Shown here one piece after another: positions 1-9,647 of a DNA stretch of 64,000 bases. Source of the stretch: an uncultured Polaribacter sp. Its GTDB lineage: Bacteria; Bacteroidota; Bacteroidia; Flavobacteriales; Flavobacteriaceae. The notes under the pieces were generated by a model that was not told where the DNA came from, made no database searches, and worked only from the letters and a program-made list of their open reading frames with translations. The position numbers and the translations under genes were made by a program. The stretch lies in contig NZ_CANMUE010000004.1 of the NCBI RefSeq assembly GCF_947500975.1, positions 235,360-299,359 on the forward strand. Reading direction: 5' to 3'. The stretch's first letter is position 1, and each line of letters starts with the position of its first letter.

Positions 1-528
1 TATTCCAAAAAATATTAATGCGATGGGATGCATTGGAATTAAAAATATTATAATAAGAACTATAAGTCCTTCTAAAAAAGCTTCTATTGCGTGAAAAGAG
101 TAGGAAGCCCAAGGGGTTGGATTGATTGATTTATGATGGATTAAATGTATTTTCTTATACAATTTTGGATGATGTACAATCCTATGCATCCAATAAAAAT
201 AAGTGTCATGTATAATTAAAGCAACCAAAACACTTAACGGAATCCACCAAATTGAAAATTCGTTTATAGATGTATACATTTTTGTGTATTCTTTTAAAGG
301 AGAGTTTAATATAATAAGGCTTATAATTGCAAATACGATAGTACTTTGCATTGAATGAGAGATTTCTCTAATAAAATCTTTACTTTTTGCAATTCGTTTT
401 TGAATTTTATTATTACTAAAACTTTTAGGAAATAATAGATAAAAAATGATAAAGGGTAAACCAGAAATTATAAAGTATTTTAAGATGTTTTCTGCAAATG
501 GAAAAATGTATTGGATTATTTCTTTCAT
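1..528 (-). CDS. Sterol desaturase / fatty acid hydroxylase family protein, partial
   Basis: The reverse frame opens with ATG at 528..526 and stays open for 176 codons to the window edge, so the C-terminus is missing. Several hydrophobic segments are interrupted by histidine boxes: HDTYFYWMHR at about residues 107-116, then HLIHH at about 128-132. These HxxxH/HxxHH clusters bind the di-iron centre of the membrane-bound desaturase/hydroxylase superfamily, which acts on lipids at the inner membrane; the substrate cannot be read from sequence. It lies 80 bp downstream of a same-strand Crp/Fnr regulator and may be co-transcribed with it. Confidence 0.85.
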   Translation of the reverse strand, partial: MKEIIQYIFPFAENILKYFIISGLPFIIFYLLFPKSFSNNKIQKRIAKSKDFIREISHSMQSTIVFAIISLIILNSPLKEYTKMYTSINEFSIWWIPLSVLVALIIHDTYFYWMHRIVHHPKLYKKIHLIHHKSINPTPWASYSFHAIEAFLEGLIVLIIIFLIPMHPIALIFFGI

Positions 529-608
529 AATATATGTTTTTTTATATATCACAAATTTATAACCCTAATTAAGGTTTTGAAGTTAACAAAAGATAATTAA
601 TGATGTAA

Positions 609-1199
609 TTATTTCTTTTTTGTAACAATTCTTTTTCTAATTCTACTTAGAGATACAGGTGTGATTCCTAGTAAATTGGCAATATACTTATTAGGCACTC
701 TGTTTATAATGTTAGGATTTTCTTTTACAAATTCTAAGTATCTTTCTTCTGGAGTTAATAGAATAAAGCTGTCTAATCTAAATAATGAATCCTTAAGTAT
801 ATTTTGATAAATTTGTTTTCTACTTTCTTGCAGCTTTATGTTATTAGAAATAATTTGTTCCATCAAAGAAAAATCTATGAAATAGGCTTGTGTATCTTCT
901 AAAGCTTCAAAATTAAATCGAGAAGGTCTATTAAAAAGGATGATATCTTTACTAGCTAATACTTTGTTCTCTTGATAAATTTCTGAAGTAATTTCATCGC
1001 CTTTTTCGGTATTAATATATGCTCTTACTAATCCTTTAGTGATAAAATAAATTTCTTTTTTTGTTTCTCCTTCATTTATAAGATTTTCGTTAGTAGAAAA
1101 AGATACTTTTTTTGCAGAATTAATTAAAACCTTTAGATCATTAGAATTAAGGTTTTTACCAAATTGGTAAAGAATTTTTATTTTTTCGAAATCAATCAT
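609..1199 (-). CDS. Crp/Fnr family transcriptional regulator
   Basis: This 196-residue protein has the length and layout of the Crp/Fnr family: an N-terminal cyclic-nucleotide-binding-like beta roll (about residues 20-115) and a C-terminal helix-turn-helix (about 150-190, with the segment YIANLLGITPVSLSRIRKRI). No N-terminal cysteine cluster for an FNR iron-sulfur centre is visible, so oxygen sensing through [4Fe-4S] is not supported. The ligand is unknown; many flavobacterial members have none identified. The neighbouring downstream lipid desaturase gene is a plausible target, by inference only. Confidence 0.88.
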   Translation of the reverse strand: MIDFEKIKILYQFGKNLNSNDLKVLINSAKKVSFSTNENLINEGETKKEIYFITKGLVRAYINTEKGDEITSEIYQENKVLASKDIILFNRPSRFNFEALEDTQAYFIDFSLMEQIISNNIKLQESRKQIYQNILKDSLFRLDSFILLTPEERYLEFVKENPNIINRVPNKYIANLLGITPVSLSRIRKRIVTKKK

Positions 1200-1218
1200 A
1201 ACTTAACTAAATTACAAA

Positions 1219-1242
1219 AACCACTTCAATTAAGAAGTGGTT
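1219..1242 (-). terminator. Rho-independent terminator of the fad operon
   Basis: AACCACTTC and GAAGTGGTT form a 9-bp perfect stem with a 6-nt loop. Read on the minus strand, the stem is followed by a T-rich run. It lies about 50 bp beyond the stop of the acyl-CoA dehydrogenase gene, as expected for the end of the marR-fad operon. Confidence 0.75.
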
Positions 1243-1294
1243 AAACAAACAACTAATTTTTAAGTTTTTTTACGACTTAAAATATTTTATAATT

Positions 1295-3103
1295 TTAGAA
1301 ACAATATTTGTTCTCTGCTTTTAATTTTTCAGCAATAGTATTTCTTAATGCTATAACATTAGGGTAGTTAGTGTATTTTGTAAATCGTTTTAGTCCCATT
1401 AACAACATACGTTGCTCATCGCCCTCAGCAAATGAAATAATACCTTCTTTAGCATTTTTTTCTATAATTTCTACAGCATTGTATAAATACAATCTAGCCA
1501 TAGCAATTTGTCCTTTTTGTGCATCTTCACCAAAACGTTTTACGTTTTTCTCAGTTCTTAAAAGAGTAGATTCTGCCATGTATATTTCATTTAAAATATT
1601 AGCAGAAGCCATTAATAATTGTTGATTTTGCTCTAATTCAGTTCCAAATTTCTGAATTGCCGCTCCAGAAACCATTAAGAATACTTTCTTGATTTTTGCA
1701 ATCATTTCTTTTTCTTCAGCAAATAACTCAGAGTAATCTGGGGTATCAAAAGAAGGAATACCTAATAATTCGTTACCAACAGCAGTTGCAGGGCCTAATA
1801 AATCTACATGACCTTTCATTGCTTTTTTAATTAACATTCCTACAGAAAGCATTCTGTTAATTTCGTTAGTTCCTTCATAAATACGAGCAATTCTTGCATC
1901 TCTCCAAGCAGCTTCCATAGGTGTTTCTTCAGAGAATCCCATTCCTCCAAAAATTTGAATTCCTTCATCAGCACAAGCCTGAACATCTTCAGAAACCACA
2001 ACTTTTAAGATAGAACATTCAATTGCATATTCTTCTACACCTTTTAATTCTGCCTCAGAGTGTGAGTTTCCAGCAGCCAATCTCATTTTAATTCTATCTT
2101 CAATATTTTTAGCAGCTCTATAACTTGCAGATTCACCTGCATAGGTATTTGTTGCCATCTCAGCTAATTTGTACTTTATTGCACCAAAATCTGCAATAGG
2201 AGTTTTAAATTGTTTACGCTCAGTTGCGTATTGTAAAGCTATACTTAAAACTCTTCTTTGAGAATCTATACATGCCGCAGCTAATTTAATACGACCAACG
2301 TTTAATGCATTTACAGCAATTTTAAAGCCTCCGCCTCTTACTGATAACATATTTTCAGCAGGAACAATAGTATCATTATAGAATACTTGTCTAGTTGATG
2401 AAGCACGAATTCCTAATTTGTGTTCTTCTTCGCCTAACGTAATTCCGTTTGGATTAGCAGGATCATATTCAACAATAAAACCAGTAATGTTTTTATCATC
2501 TTCAATACGAGCAAAAACAATCATCAAATTACAGAAACCTGCATTTGAAATCCACATTTTTTGTCCGTTAATTTTGTATGATTTACCATCCTCAGAAAGT
2601 TCAGCCGTTGTTTTACCAGAATTTGCATCAGAGCCTGCACCAGGTTCCGTTAAACAATATGCACCCATCCATTCTCCAGAAGCTAATTTTGGCACATATT
2701 TTTGTTTTTGTTCTTCTGTTCCGTATAAAGTAATTGGCATTGTACCAATTCCTGTATGCGCTCCAAAAGCAGTACTTAAAGAACCATTTCCACTAGAAAT
2801 ATATTCACAAGTAATCATTGTAGATACAAAACCCATTCCCATACCTCCATATTCTTCAGGAACGGCAACACCTAAAAACCCAAGTTCACCAGCTTTTTTC
2901 ATTACTTCTTCAGTTAAAGCATAATCTTTTGCTTCAAAACGCTCTCTTTTAGTAATAATTTCACGATCTGTAAATTCTCTTACAGCTTCTTTCATCATTA
3001 CTTGTTCTTCTGAAAAATCTTCAGGAGTAAATACATCTTCACATGCAGTTTCTTTTACTAAAAACTGACCTCCTCTTAAAATTTCTTTTTCTTTTGATTC
3101 CAT
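1295..3103 (-). CDS. Acyl-CoA dehydrogenase, long (VLCAD-like) form
   Basis: FAD-dependent enzyme for the first, alpha,beta-dehydrogenating step of beta-oxidation. Residues about 30-430 carry the acyl-CoA dehydrogenase fold, with the FAD/substrate motif YCLTEPGAGSDA near residue 150 and the C-terminal signature RIYEGTNEINR near 415. At 602 residues it is about 200 longer than the common 380-residue enzymes; the extra C-terminal helical region is typical of VLCAD-like forms, which act on long chains. It is the last gene of a minus-strand operon after marR, the hydratase/dehydrogenase and the thiolase, 27 bp from the thiolase. Confidence 0.93.
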   Translation of the reverse strand: MESKEKEILRGGQFLVKETACEDVFTPEDFSEEQVMMKEAVREFTDREIITKRERFEAKDYALTEEVMKKAGELGFLGVAVPEEYGGMGMGFVSTMITCEYISSGNGSLSTAFGAHTGIGTMPITLYGTEEQKQKYVPKLASGEWMGAYCLTEPGAGSDANSGKTTAELSEDGKSYKINGQKMWISNAGFCNLMIVFARIEDDKNITGFIVEYDPANPNGITLGEEEHKLGIRASSTRQVFYNDTIVPAENMLSVRGGGFKIAVNALNVGRIKLAAACIDSQRRVLSIALQYATERKQFKTPIADFGAIKYKLAEMATNTYAGESASYRAAKNIEDRIKMRLAAGNSHSEAELKGVEEYAIECSILKVVVSEDVQACADEGIQIFGGMGFSEETPMEAAWRDARIARIYEGTNEINRMLSVGMLIKKAMKGHVDLLGPATAVGNELLGIPSFDTPDYSELFAEEKEMIAKIKKVFLMVSGAAIQKFGTELEQNQQLLMASANILNEIYMAESTLLRTEKNVKRFGEDAQKGQIAMARLYLYNAVEIIEKNAKEGIISFAEGDEQRMLLMGLKRFTKYTNYPNVIALRNTIAEKLKAENKYCF

Positions 3104-3130
3104 TCTATATTTTGTTAAACTTTATTTTTG

Positions 3131-4321
3131 TTAATTTAAAAATTCGAAAATACCAGCAGCACCTTGTCCAGTTCCTACACACATAGTTACCATTCCGTAT
3201 TTTCCTTGCATATTTCTTTTGCGCATTTCATCAAATAATTGAACAGATAATTTAGCTCCTGTACAACCTAATGGATGCCCTAAAGCAATTGCACCACCAT
3301 TTACATTAATAATGTCAGCATCTAATCCTAATTCACGAATTACAGCTAAAGATTGAGAAGCAAATGCTTCGTTTAGTTCAATTAGGCTAATATCTTCTTG
3401 TTTTAAACCAGCTTGTTTTAATGCTTTCGGAATTGCAGCAACAGGTCCAATTCCCATAATTCTTGGAGGTACACCAGCTGCGGCATAACTTACCATTCTT
3501 GCAATTGGTTTTATATTTAATTCTTTTACCATTTCTTCACTCATGACCATTACAAAAGCAGCACCATCACTAGTTTGTGATGAGTTACCTGCAGTTACGC
3601 TTCCACCAGCAGCAAATACAGGTTTTAAACGTTGTAAACCTGCAATGTTAGACCCTTTACGTGGCCCTTCATCTTTATTAACAGTATATTTTCTTGTTGC
3701 TTTTTTACCATTTGCATCAATGTAAGTTTCTTCTACTTCAATTGGTACAATTTGATCTTGAAAACGATTTTCTTCTTGTGCTTTTAAAGCTTTTAAATGC
3801 GAGTTTAAAGCAAATTTATCTTGATCTTCTCTAGAGACCTTGAATTGATCTGCAACAGCTTCTGCTGTATTTCCCATTCCCCAGTAATAATCTGCATTTC
3901 CTGCAGCTACTGTATCATAATTTAGTTCTGGTTTAAAACCTGTCATTGGTACAGAACTCATGCTTTCAGCTCCACCTGCAATAATACACTCTGCCATTCC
4001 AGACTGAATTTTTGCAACTGCCATACCAATAGTTTCTAATCCTGAAGAACAGAAACGATTTACGGTTACGCCAGGAACTTCTTCAATCTTTAATCCCATT
4101 AAAGAGATTAAACGTGCCATGTTTAGTCCTTGAGAACCTTCTGGCATTGCGTTTCCAACGATTACATCATCTATCCTTGTTTTATCAAACTCTGGTAGAT
4201 TCTTCATTAAATGTTGAATGGTTTCAGCAGCTAACTCATCAGCTCTTTTAAACCTGAATGCGCCTCTTTTAGATTTTGTTACTGCTGTTCTATATCCTTG
4301 TACTATATATGCTGTTTTCAT
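3131..4321 (-). CDS. fadA: Acetyl-CoA acyltransferase (3-ketoacyl-CoA thiolase)
   Basis: Catalyses thiolytic cleavage of 3-ketoacyl-CoA, the last step of beta-oxidation. The 396 residues match the thiolase family. The nucleophilic cysteine lies in [10 protein letters not shown] (C91), the catalytic histidine in [16 protein letters not shown] near residue 350, and the second cysteine in CVGTGQG near residue 380. It starts 4 bp after the stop of the hydratase/dehydrogenase gene, so the two are probably translationally coupled. The symbol fadA is by role; fadI would be equally defensible. Confidence 0.93.
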   Translation of the reverse strand: MKTAYIVQGYRTAVTKSKRGAFRFKRADELAAETIQHLMKNLPEFDKTRIDDVIVGNAMPEGSQGLNMARLISLMGLKIEEVPGVTVNRFCSSGLETIGMAVAKIQSGMAECIIAGGAESMSSVPMTGFKPELNYDTVAAGNADYYWGMGNTAEAVADQFKVSREDQDKFALNSHLKALKAQEENRFQDQIVPIEVEETYIDANGKKATRKYTVNKDEGPRKGSNIAGLQRLKPVFAAGGSVTAGNSSQTSDGAAFVMVMSEEMVKELNIKPIARMVSYAAAGVPPRIMGIGPVAAIPKALKQAGLKQEDISLIELNEAFASQSLAVIRELGLDADIINVNGGAIALGHPLGCTGAKLSVQLFDEMRKRNMQGKYGMVTMCVGTGQGAAGIFEFLN

Positions 4322-4325
4322 TTTT

Positions 4326-6731
4326 TTAGTTTCTTAAAGGTTTACCAGTTTTTAACATATGCTGAATTCTTTCCAACGTTTTTCTTTCAGTACAAAGTGA
4401 TAAAAACGCTTCACGTTCTATATCTAATAAATACTGTTCTGAAACTTTAGTTGGTTCAGATAAATCTCCACCAGCCATTACATAAGCTAATTTATTTGCA
4501 ATTTTTTGATCGTGCTCAGATATAAATCTACTTGCTTGCATAGAGTCTGTAGCTACCATAAACGCACCTAATGCTTGTTTACCTAAAACCAACACATCTT
4601 TACGAGAAGTTGGTTGAGTATAACCTGCATTTGCCATTAATAAAGCATGCTTTTTAGCCTCAGCAATTTGACGATCTTTGTTTACAACAACAACATCTTT
4701 TCCTTTTTGAAGTAAACCTAAATCAAAAGCCTCATAAGCAGAAGTTGCTACTTTTGCTGTTCCAATAGTTAAGAAGTTTTCTTGTAAAACATTCAATTGA
4801 ACATCTCCTTTTCTAAACGTATCAGAAGCACGTAAAGCCATTTCTTTAGAACCACCACCACCTGGAATAACACCTACTCCAAATTCTACTAATCCCATAT
4901 ATGTTTCTGCTGCTGCAACTACTTTATCTGCATGTAAAGAAATTTCACATCCACCACCTAAAGCCATTCCATGTGGAGCAGAAATAGTTGGTATTGCAGA
5001 ATAACGCATACGCATCATTGTGTCTTGGAAGTATTTGATAGCCATATTTAATTCATCATATTCTTGTTCTGCAGCCATCATAAAAATCATTCCAATATTT
5101 GCACCTACAGAAAAGTTTGCTGCTTGATTACCAACAACTAACCCTTGGAAATCTTTTTCGGCTAAATCAATTGCTTTATTTACAGCTGCTAAAACATCAC
5201 CACCAATAGTATTCATTTTAGATTGGAACTCTAAATTAATAATACCATCACCTAAATCTTCAATTACTGCGCCAGAGTTTTTCCAAACTTCGTTTGATTT
5301 TCTGATGTTATCTAGAATGATAAATGAATCTTGACCTGGTTTTTTAACTTGTGCTTTTGCAGGAATATCATAATAATGAGTTGCTCCTTCTTTTACAGAG
5401 TAAAAAGAAGTTTGTCCATTTGCTAACATTTCTGTTACCCAAGCGGCAATTTCATGCCCTTCAGCCTTCATCAACTCAACACCTTTAGCAACACCAACTG
5501 CATCCCATATTTGAAAAGGCCCATGTTCCCAGCCAAAACCTGCTCTTAAACCATCATCAATTCTATATAGTTCATCAGAAATTTCTGGAATTCTATTTTG
5601 AACATAAGCAAACATTGCTGCAAATGATTTTCTATAAAATTCACCAGCTTTGTCTTTACCAGCAACTAAAACCTTAAAACGATCAACAACATTATCAATA
5701 GTTTTTGTTAATTCTAATGTTGCAAATTTTGCTGATTTTTTTTGTCTGTATTCTAATGTATTTAAATCTAATGATAAGATATTTCTTTTACCATTAGCGT
5801 CTTTTGTCATTTTGTAAAAACCTTGTTTGGTTTTGCTACCTAACATTTTGTTTTCCATCATATGGTTTACAAAATCAGGTATTACAAACTGATCTCTCAT
5901 CTCATCATCAGGGCAATTGTCTTTTACACCATTTGCCGTGTGAACCAATGTATCTAAACCAACAACATCAATAGTTCTAAACGTTGCAGATTTTGGACGA
6001 CCAATAACTGGACCAGTTAATTTATCTACTTCTTCAATTGTTAAGTCCATTTCTTTTACAACATGAAATAAACTCATGATGCCAAAAATTCCGATTCTAT
6101 TTCCAATAAATGCTGGAGTATCTTTTGCTAAAACTGAAGTTTTACCTAAAAATTTATCACCATACATCATTAAGAAATCTGCAACCTCTTGTTTACAGTT
6201 TGGACCTGGAACCACTTCAAATAGTTTTAAATATCTTGGTGGATTAAAAAAGTGAGTTACGGCAAAGTGTTTTTGAAAATCTTCACTTCGTCCTTCGTTC
6301 ATAAATTTAATAGGAATTCCAGAAGTATTAGAAGTTACTAAAGTGCCTGGAGTTCTGTGTTTTTCTATTTTTTCAAAAACTATTTTTTTAATATCTAGTC
6401 TTTCAACAACAACCTCCATAATCCAATCTACTTCAGCAACTTTTGCAATGTCATCTTCTAGGTTACCAGTAGTAATTCTGCTTGCAAATTTTTTACTATA
6501 AATAGGTGATGGTTTAGACTTTAAAGAAGTAGTTAATGCATCATTTACTAAACGATTACGAACTACTTTGTCTTCTAGCGTAAGTCCTTTTGCTTTTTCT
6601 TTGTCGTTTAATTCTCTTGGAACGATGTCCAATAAAAGAACTTCAACACCAATATTAGCAAAGTGACAAGCAATACCAGATCCCATAATTCCAGATCCGA
6701 TTATTGCTACTTTTTTAATTCTTCTTGTCAT
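4326..6731 (-). CDS. 3-hydroxyacyl-CoA dehydrogenase / enoyl-CoA hydratase fusion
   Basis: An 801-residue bifunctional beta-oxidation enzyme. The N-terminal half is the NAD-binding 3-hydroxyacyl-CoA dehydrogenase (GSGIMGSGIACHFA at about residues 12-25, followed by the HAD C-terminal domains). The enoyl-CoA hydratase/crotonase domain lies in the C-terminal half, with ALGGGCEISLHADK and GVIPGGGGSKE around residues 590-630. This order is the reverse of E. coli FadB/FadJ and matches the FadN type of Firmicutes and Bacteroidota. It should act with the thiolase encoded 4 bp downstream. It follows marR by 22 bp, so MarR control is likely. Confidence 0.93.
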   Translation of the reverse strand: MTRRIKKVAIIGSGIMGSGIACHFANIGVEVLLLDIVPRELNDKEKAKGLTLEDKVVRNRLVNDALTTSLKSKPSPIYSKKFASRITTGNLEDDIAKVAEVDWIMEVVVERLDIKKIVFEKIEKHRTPGTLVTSNTSGIPIKFMNEGRSEDFQKHFAVTHFFNPPRYLKLFEVVPGPNCKQEVADFLMMYGDKFLGKTSVLAKDTPAFIGNRIGIFGIMSLFHVVKEMDLTIEEVDKLTGPVIGRPKSATFRTIDVVGLDTLVHTANGVKDNCPDDEMRDQFVIPDFVNHMMENKMLGSKTKQGFYKMTKDANGKRNILSLDLNTLEYRQKKSAKFATLELTKTIDNVVDRFKVLVAGKDKAGEFYRKSFAAMFAYVQNRIPEISDELYRIDDGLRAGFGWEHGPFQIWDAVGVAKGVELMKAEGHEIAAWVTEMLANGQTSFYSVKEGATHYYDIPAKAQVKKPGQDSFIILDNIRKSNEVWKNSGAVIEDLGDGIINLEFQSKMNTIGGDVLAAVNKAIDLAEKDFQGLVVGNQAANFSVGANIGMIFMMAAEQEYDELNMAIKYFQDTMMRMRYSAIPTISAPHGMALGGGCEISLHADKVVAAAETYMGLVEFGVGVIPGGGGSKEMALRASDTFRKGDVQLNVLQENFLTIGTAKVATSAYEAFDLGLLQKGKDVVVVNKDRQIAEAKKHALLMANAGYTQPTSRKDVLVLGKQALGAFMVATDSMQASRFISEHDQKIANKLAYVMAGGDLSEPTKVSEQYLLDIEREAFLSLCTERKTLERIQHMLKTGKPLRN

Positions 6732-6753
6732 TTTTATAAAGGTTTGTTTGTGC

Positions 6754-7209
6754 TTATTTATCTTGATTTACGTTTTCGTAAACCTTCTTTTCTGCGATTA
6801 AATTATTAACAATAGAAGTTACTTTAAAAAATGATTCTAATTCTTCTTCAGTAACATGTTCTCTAACTATATTGTTAAATTGGTATACATGGCTTTTAGA
6901 AAATTTACGCATTTCTAAGCCAAAATCTGTCAATTTAATAATTACACTTCTACCATCATCAGGATTTCTTTCTCTGCAAATAGTGCCTTTTTCTTCCATA
7001 GATTTTAAAATTCTTGAAAGGCTTGTAGGTTCCATTCCCATTAATGGGCCTAAAGAAGTTGAAGGAGTCCCTTTTTCTTTATTGATGGTTAATAATACAA
7101 AAGCACTAGCCATTGTGCTACCATATTTTGTAGCTTGTTCATTATACATTTTTGCAACAGCTTGCCAAGTTGCTCTTAATTGGTGGTCTATTGATTTACT
7201 TTTATCCAT
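6754..7209 (-). CDS. MarR family transcriptional regulator of the fad operon
   Basis: I place the start at ATG 7209..7207, giving 151 residues beginning MDKSKSIDHQLRATW, the usual length of MarR proteins. A longer frame opening at 7389 would run through the operator region and is unlikely. The winged helix lies at about residues 50-115 (GPLMGMEPTSLSRILKSMEEKG as recognition region, followed by the DGR wing). It is the first gene of an operon with three beta-oxidation genes, so it probably senses acyl-CoA or fatty acids. Two palindromes just upstream suggest autoregulation of the whole operon. Confidence 0.9.
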   Translation of the reverse strand: MDKSKSIDHQLRATWQAVAKMYNEQATKYGSTMASAFVLLTINKEKGTPSTSLGPLMGMEPTSLSRILKSMEEKGTICRERNPDDGRSVIIKLTDFGLEMRKFSKSHVYQFNNIVREHVTEEELESFFKVTSIVNNLIAEKKVYENVNQDK

Positions 7210-7228
7210 TGCATCAAAGATATGAAAA

Positions 7229-7274
7229 TTTATTATGCATGCATAATAAATTGTAAAAAAGTTATGCATGCATA
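7229..7274 (-). promoter_or_regulatory. Twin palindromic operators upstream of marR
   Basis: A 22-bp perfect palindrome at 7229..7250 is centred on ATGCATGCAT. A second copy at 7263..7274 keeps the 12-bp perfect core TATGCATGCATA but diverges outside it. The two cores are 29 bp apart, close to three helical turns, and lie 20-65 bp upstream of the marR start. Perfect dyads of this size next to a marR gene are the usual binding sites of the encoded dimer. The divergent ABC transporter begins 115-140 bp on the other side and might also be affected. Confidence 0.7.
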
Positions 7275-7341
7275 GTAAATTTAACATTTTTTTATGTGAT
7301 AAGCATTTAAGGATTTTAATAATTAATACCTTTAAAATAAC

Positions 7342-7349
7342 TAAATTTG
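7342..7349 (+). promoter_or_regulatory. Candidate -7 promoter element for the ABC transporter operon
   Basis: TAAATTTG matches the Bacteroidota -7 consensus TAnnTTTG exactly and lies 40 bp upstream of the ABC ATPase start. No TTG is found at the expected -33 distance, so this is a moderate candidate only. Confidence 0.4.
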
Positions 7350-7388
7350 TAACTATTGAACTTTTAGAAAATAAATCAATAACGATCA

Positions 7389-8318
7389 ATGAAGAATTTA
7401 CTCGAGATTAATAATGTTGTAAAAAATTATGGTGACTTTAGAGCATTAAACGATGTTTCCATTCATATTCCTAAAGGAAGTGTATATGGTTTGTTAGGGC
7501 CAAACGGAGCAGGGAAAACTTCGTTGATAAGAATTGTCAACCAAATTACAATGCCAGATTCTGGTACAATTTTTATTGATGGAGAGCCATTATCGCCAAA
7601 ACATACAGCAAATATTGGCTACTTACCCGAAGAACGTGGTTTGTATAAATCCATGAAAGTTGGTGAACAGGCTTTGTATTTGGCGCAATTAAAAGGTTTG
7701 AGTAAATCTGAAGCAAAAAAGCGATTAAAATATTGGTTCGATAAGTTTGATATATCTGCATGGTGGGGAAAAAAGATTGAAGAATTATCAAAAGGAATGG
7801 CGCAAAAAGTACAGTTTATTGTTACGGTAATGCACAATCCAAAATTGTTAATTTTTGACGAGCCTTTTTCTGGATTTGATCCTATAAACGCACAATTAAT
7901 AGCAAAAGAAATTTTAAAATTACGAGATGAAGGGGCAACTATAATTTTTTCTACACATAGAATGGAATCTGTAGAAGAAATGTGTGATGAAATTGCTTTG
8001 ATCGATAAATCTAATAAAATTTTAGATGGAAATTTAGCAGATATTAAACGTCAATTTAGAACTAATACTTTTCAAGTTGGTTTAAATACAGCCAACCCTA
8101 AAGAGGTTGAAGAAAAGTTGAAAGAGAATTTCGAGGTTTTTCCGGCAGATTTTACATTGTTAGGAAATGAGCTAACAATGAATGTTAAGTTAAAAGAACA
8201 AGAATCTACAAACGAGTTATTATCTTTTTTAACGAGTAGAGGAGAAGTGCAGCATTTTGTAGAATTAATTCCAAGTGCAAACGATATTTTCATTCAAGCA
8301 ATAAATAAAAACAATTAG
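7389..8318 (+). CDS. ABC transporter ATP-binding protein
   Basis: A 309-residue ATPase with Walker A GPNGAGKTS near residue 40, the signature LSKGM near 135, Walker B LLIFDEPFSGFD near 155 and the H-loop STHRMES near 190. The roughly 80-residue C-terminal extension is usual in the NatA/CcmA-like exporter subfamily (DUF4162 region). The downstream permease, 3 bp away, is of the NatB/ABC-2 type, so the pair probably forms an inner-membrane exporter. The substrate is unknown. The gene is divergent from the marR-fad operon. Confidence 0.92.
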   Translation: MKNLLEINNVVKNYGDFRALNDVSIHIPKGSVYGLLGPNGAGKTSLIRIVNQITMPDSGTIFIDGEPLSPKHTANIGYLPEERGLYKSMKVGEQALYLAQLKGLSKSEAKKRLKYWFDKFDISAWWGKKIEELSKGMAQKVQFIVTVMHNPKLLIFDEPFSGFDPINAQLIAKEILKLRDEGATIIFSTHRMESVEEMCDEIALIDKSNKILDGNLADIKRQFRTNTFQVGLNTANPKEVEEKLKENFEVFPADFTLLGNELTMNVKLKEQESTNELLSFLTSRGEVQHFVELIPSANDIFIQAINKNN

Positions 8319-8321
8319 AAA

Positions 8322-9647
8322 ATGAGCAAGTTAAAACTAATTATACAAAGAGAGTTTATTGCAAAGGTTCGTAATAAATCATTTATAATAATGACTTTTT
8401 TGAGTCCGTTAATTATGGTGGGTATGGGTGCTTTGGTTTTCTTTTTGATGAAAAAAAATGAAGAAAAAATAAAAGAAATTGTTTATGTTGATGAATCTAA
8501 ATTATTTTCTAAAGATGATTTTTCTGATACAGAAACAATTCATTATCAAGATTTCACAGCATTAGGTGTTGAGGCTACCAAGAAAAAAGTAGAAGAAGGG
8601 CATTATGCAGGAGTATTAATAATTCCAAAGAAAGAGAGTTTAGAGTTACTGGCAAAGTCAATCGAATTTTATTCAAAAGATTCGCCAGGAATGTCAGTTA
8701 TGAATTCTCTAGAAAATAAAATAGAAACTAAATTAAGAAATGAAAAGTTAACCAATTTTGGTATTGATTTAGATAAAATAAAAGAATCTAAAATTCAGAC
8801 TGATATTAAAATGTATAATTTTTCTGGAGAAGAATCATCTAAATTAATTAATGGTTTAAAAATAGGAGTTGGTGCAATTGCTGGTTATTTGTTAATGATG
8901 TTTGTAATGATTTATGGAACCTCTGTAATGAGAAGTGTTATAGAAGAAAAAACAAGTAGAATTATAGAGGTCATTGTTTCATCAGTAAAACCTTTTCAAT
9001 TAATGATGGGTAAAATTGTTGGAAATGCAGCAGCTGGTTTATTACAATTTTTTATTTGGGGAATATTATTGTTTATAATAATGACCGTTGCATCTTCTGT
9101 TTTTGGAGTTGATATGGTTGAAATGCAAACAGCAAAATTACCTGCAGATCAATTAGAAGCTGCAAAACAAGCAGCTGGTGGAGATAAAATGCAAGTTATA
9201 ATTCAAGAAATATTAAGATTACCAATTTTAAAAATGTTTGTTTTATTTATCTTTTACTTTTTAGGAGGTTATATGTTATACAGCTCTTTATTTGCTGCAG
9301 TTGGCGCTGCTGTAGATAATGAAACAGACACCCAGCAGTTTATGTTACCAATTATGTTGCCTTTAATTTTAGGGGTTTATGTAGGTTTTGCTACGGTAAT
9401 AAATGACCCTCATGGTTCAATTGCAGTTTTATTTTCACATATTCCATTTACATCACCTATTGTAATGTTAATGAGAGTTCCTTTTGGAGTTTCATGGTAC
9501 GAACTAGTAATATCTATGACATTATTATTGGTAACATTTGTGTTTATGGTTTGGTTGGCAGCAAAAATATATAGAGTAGGTATTTTAATGTATGGTAAAA
9601 AACCAACCTATAAAGATTTGTACAAATGGTTAAAATATAAAGGATGA
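8322..9647 (+). CDS. ABC-2 type transporter permease (NatB-like)
   Basis: A 441-residue inner-membrane protein. It has an N-terminal transmembrane helix (about residues 20-45), a large extracytoplasmic domain to about residue 180, then five or six hydrophobic helices to the C-terminus. The segment GTSVMRSVIEEKTSRIIEVI is the conserved cytoplasmic motif of ABC-2/NatB permeases. It partners the ATPase encoded immediately upstream. Its stop overlaps the next gene by 4 bp (ATGA), indicating translational coupling to the MscS gene. Confidence 0.9.
   Translation: MSKLKLIIQREFIAKVRNKSFIIMTFLSPLIMVGMGALVFFLMKKNEEKIKEIVYVDESKLFSKDDFSDTETIHYQDFTALGVEATKKKVEEGHYAGVLIIPKKESLELLAKSIEFYSKDSPGMSVMNSLENKIETKLRNEKLTNFGIDLDKIKESKIQTDIKMYNFSGEESSKLINGLKIGVGAIAGYLLMMFVMIYGTSVMRSVIEEKTSRIIEVIVSSVKPFQLMMGKIVGNAAAGLLQFFIWGILLFIIMTVASSVFGVDMVEMQTAKLPADQLEAAKQAAGGDKMQVIIQEILRLPILKMFVLFIFYFLGGYMLYSSLFAAVGAAVDNETDTQQFMLPIMLPLILGVYVGFATVINDPHGSIAVLFSHIPFTSPIVMLMRVPFGVSWYELVISMTLLLVTFVFMVWLAAKIYRVGILMYGKKPTYKDLYKWLKYKG

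Noticed and set aside
2418..2924. Open frame opposite the acyl-CoA dehydrogenase gene (168 codons)
   Set aside because: It is antisense to a clearly conserved coding region and resembles no protein; a shadow frame.
7210..7389. Longer marR frame starting at 7389
   Set aside because: It would translate through the two palindromic operators and the region between divergent genes; MarR proteins begin at about the ATG at 7209.
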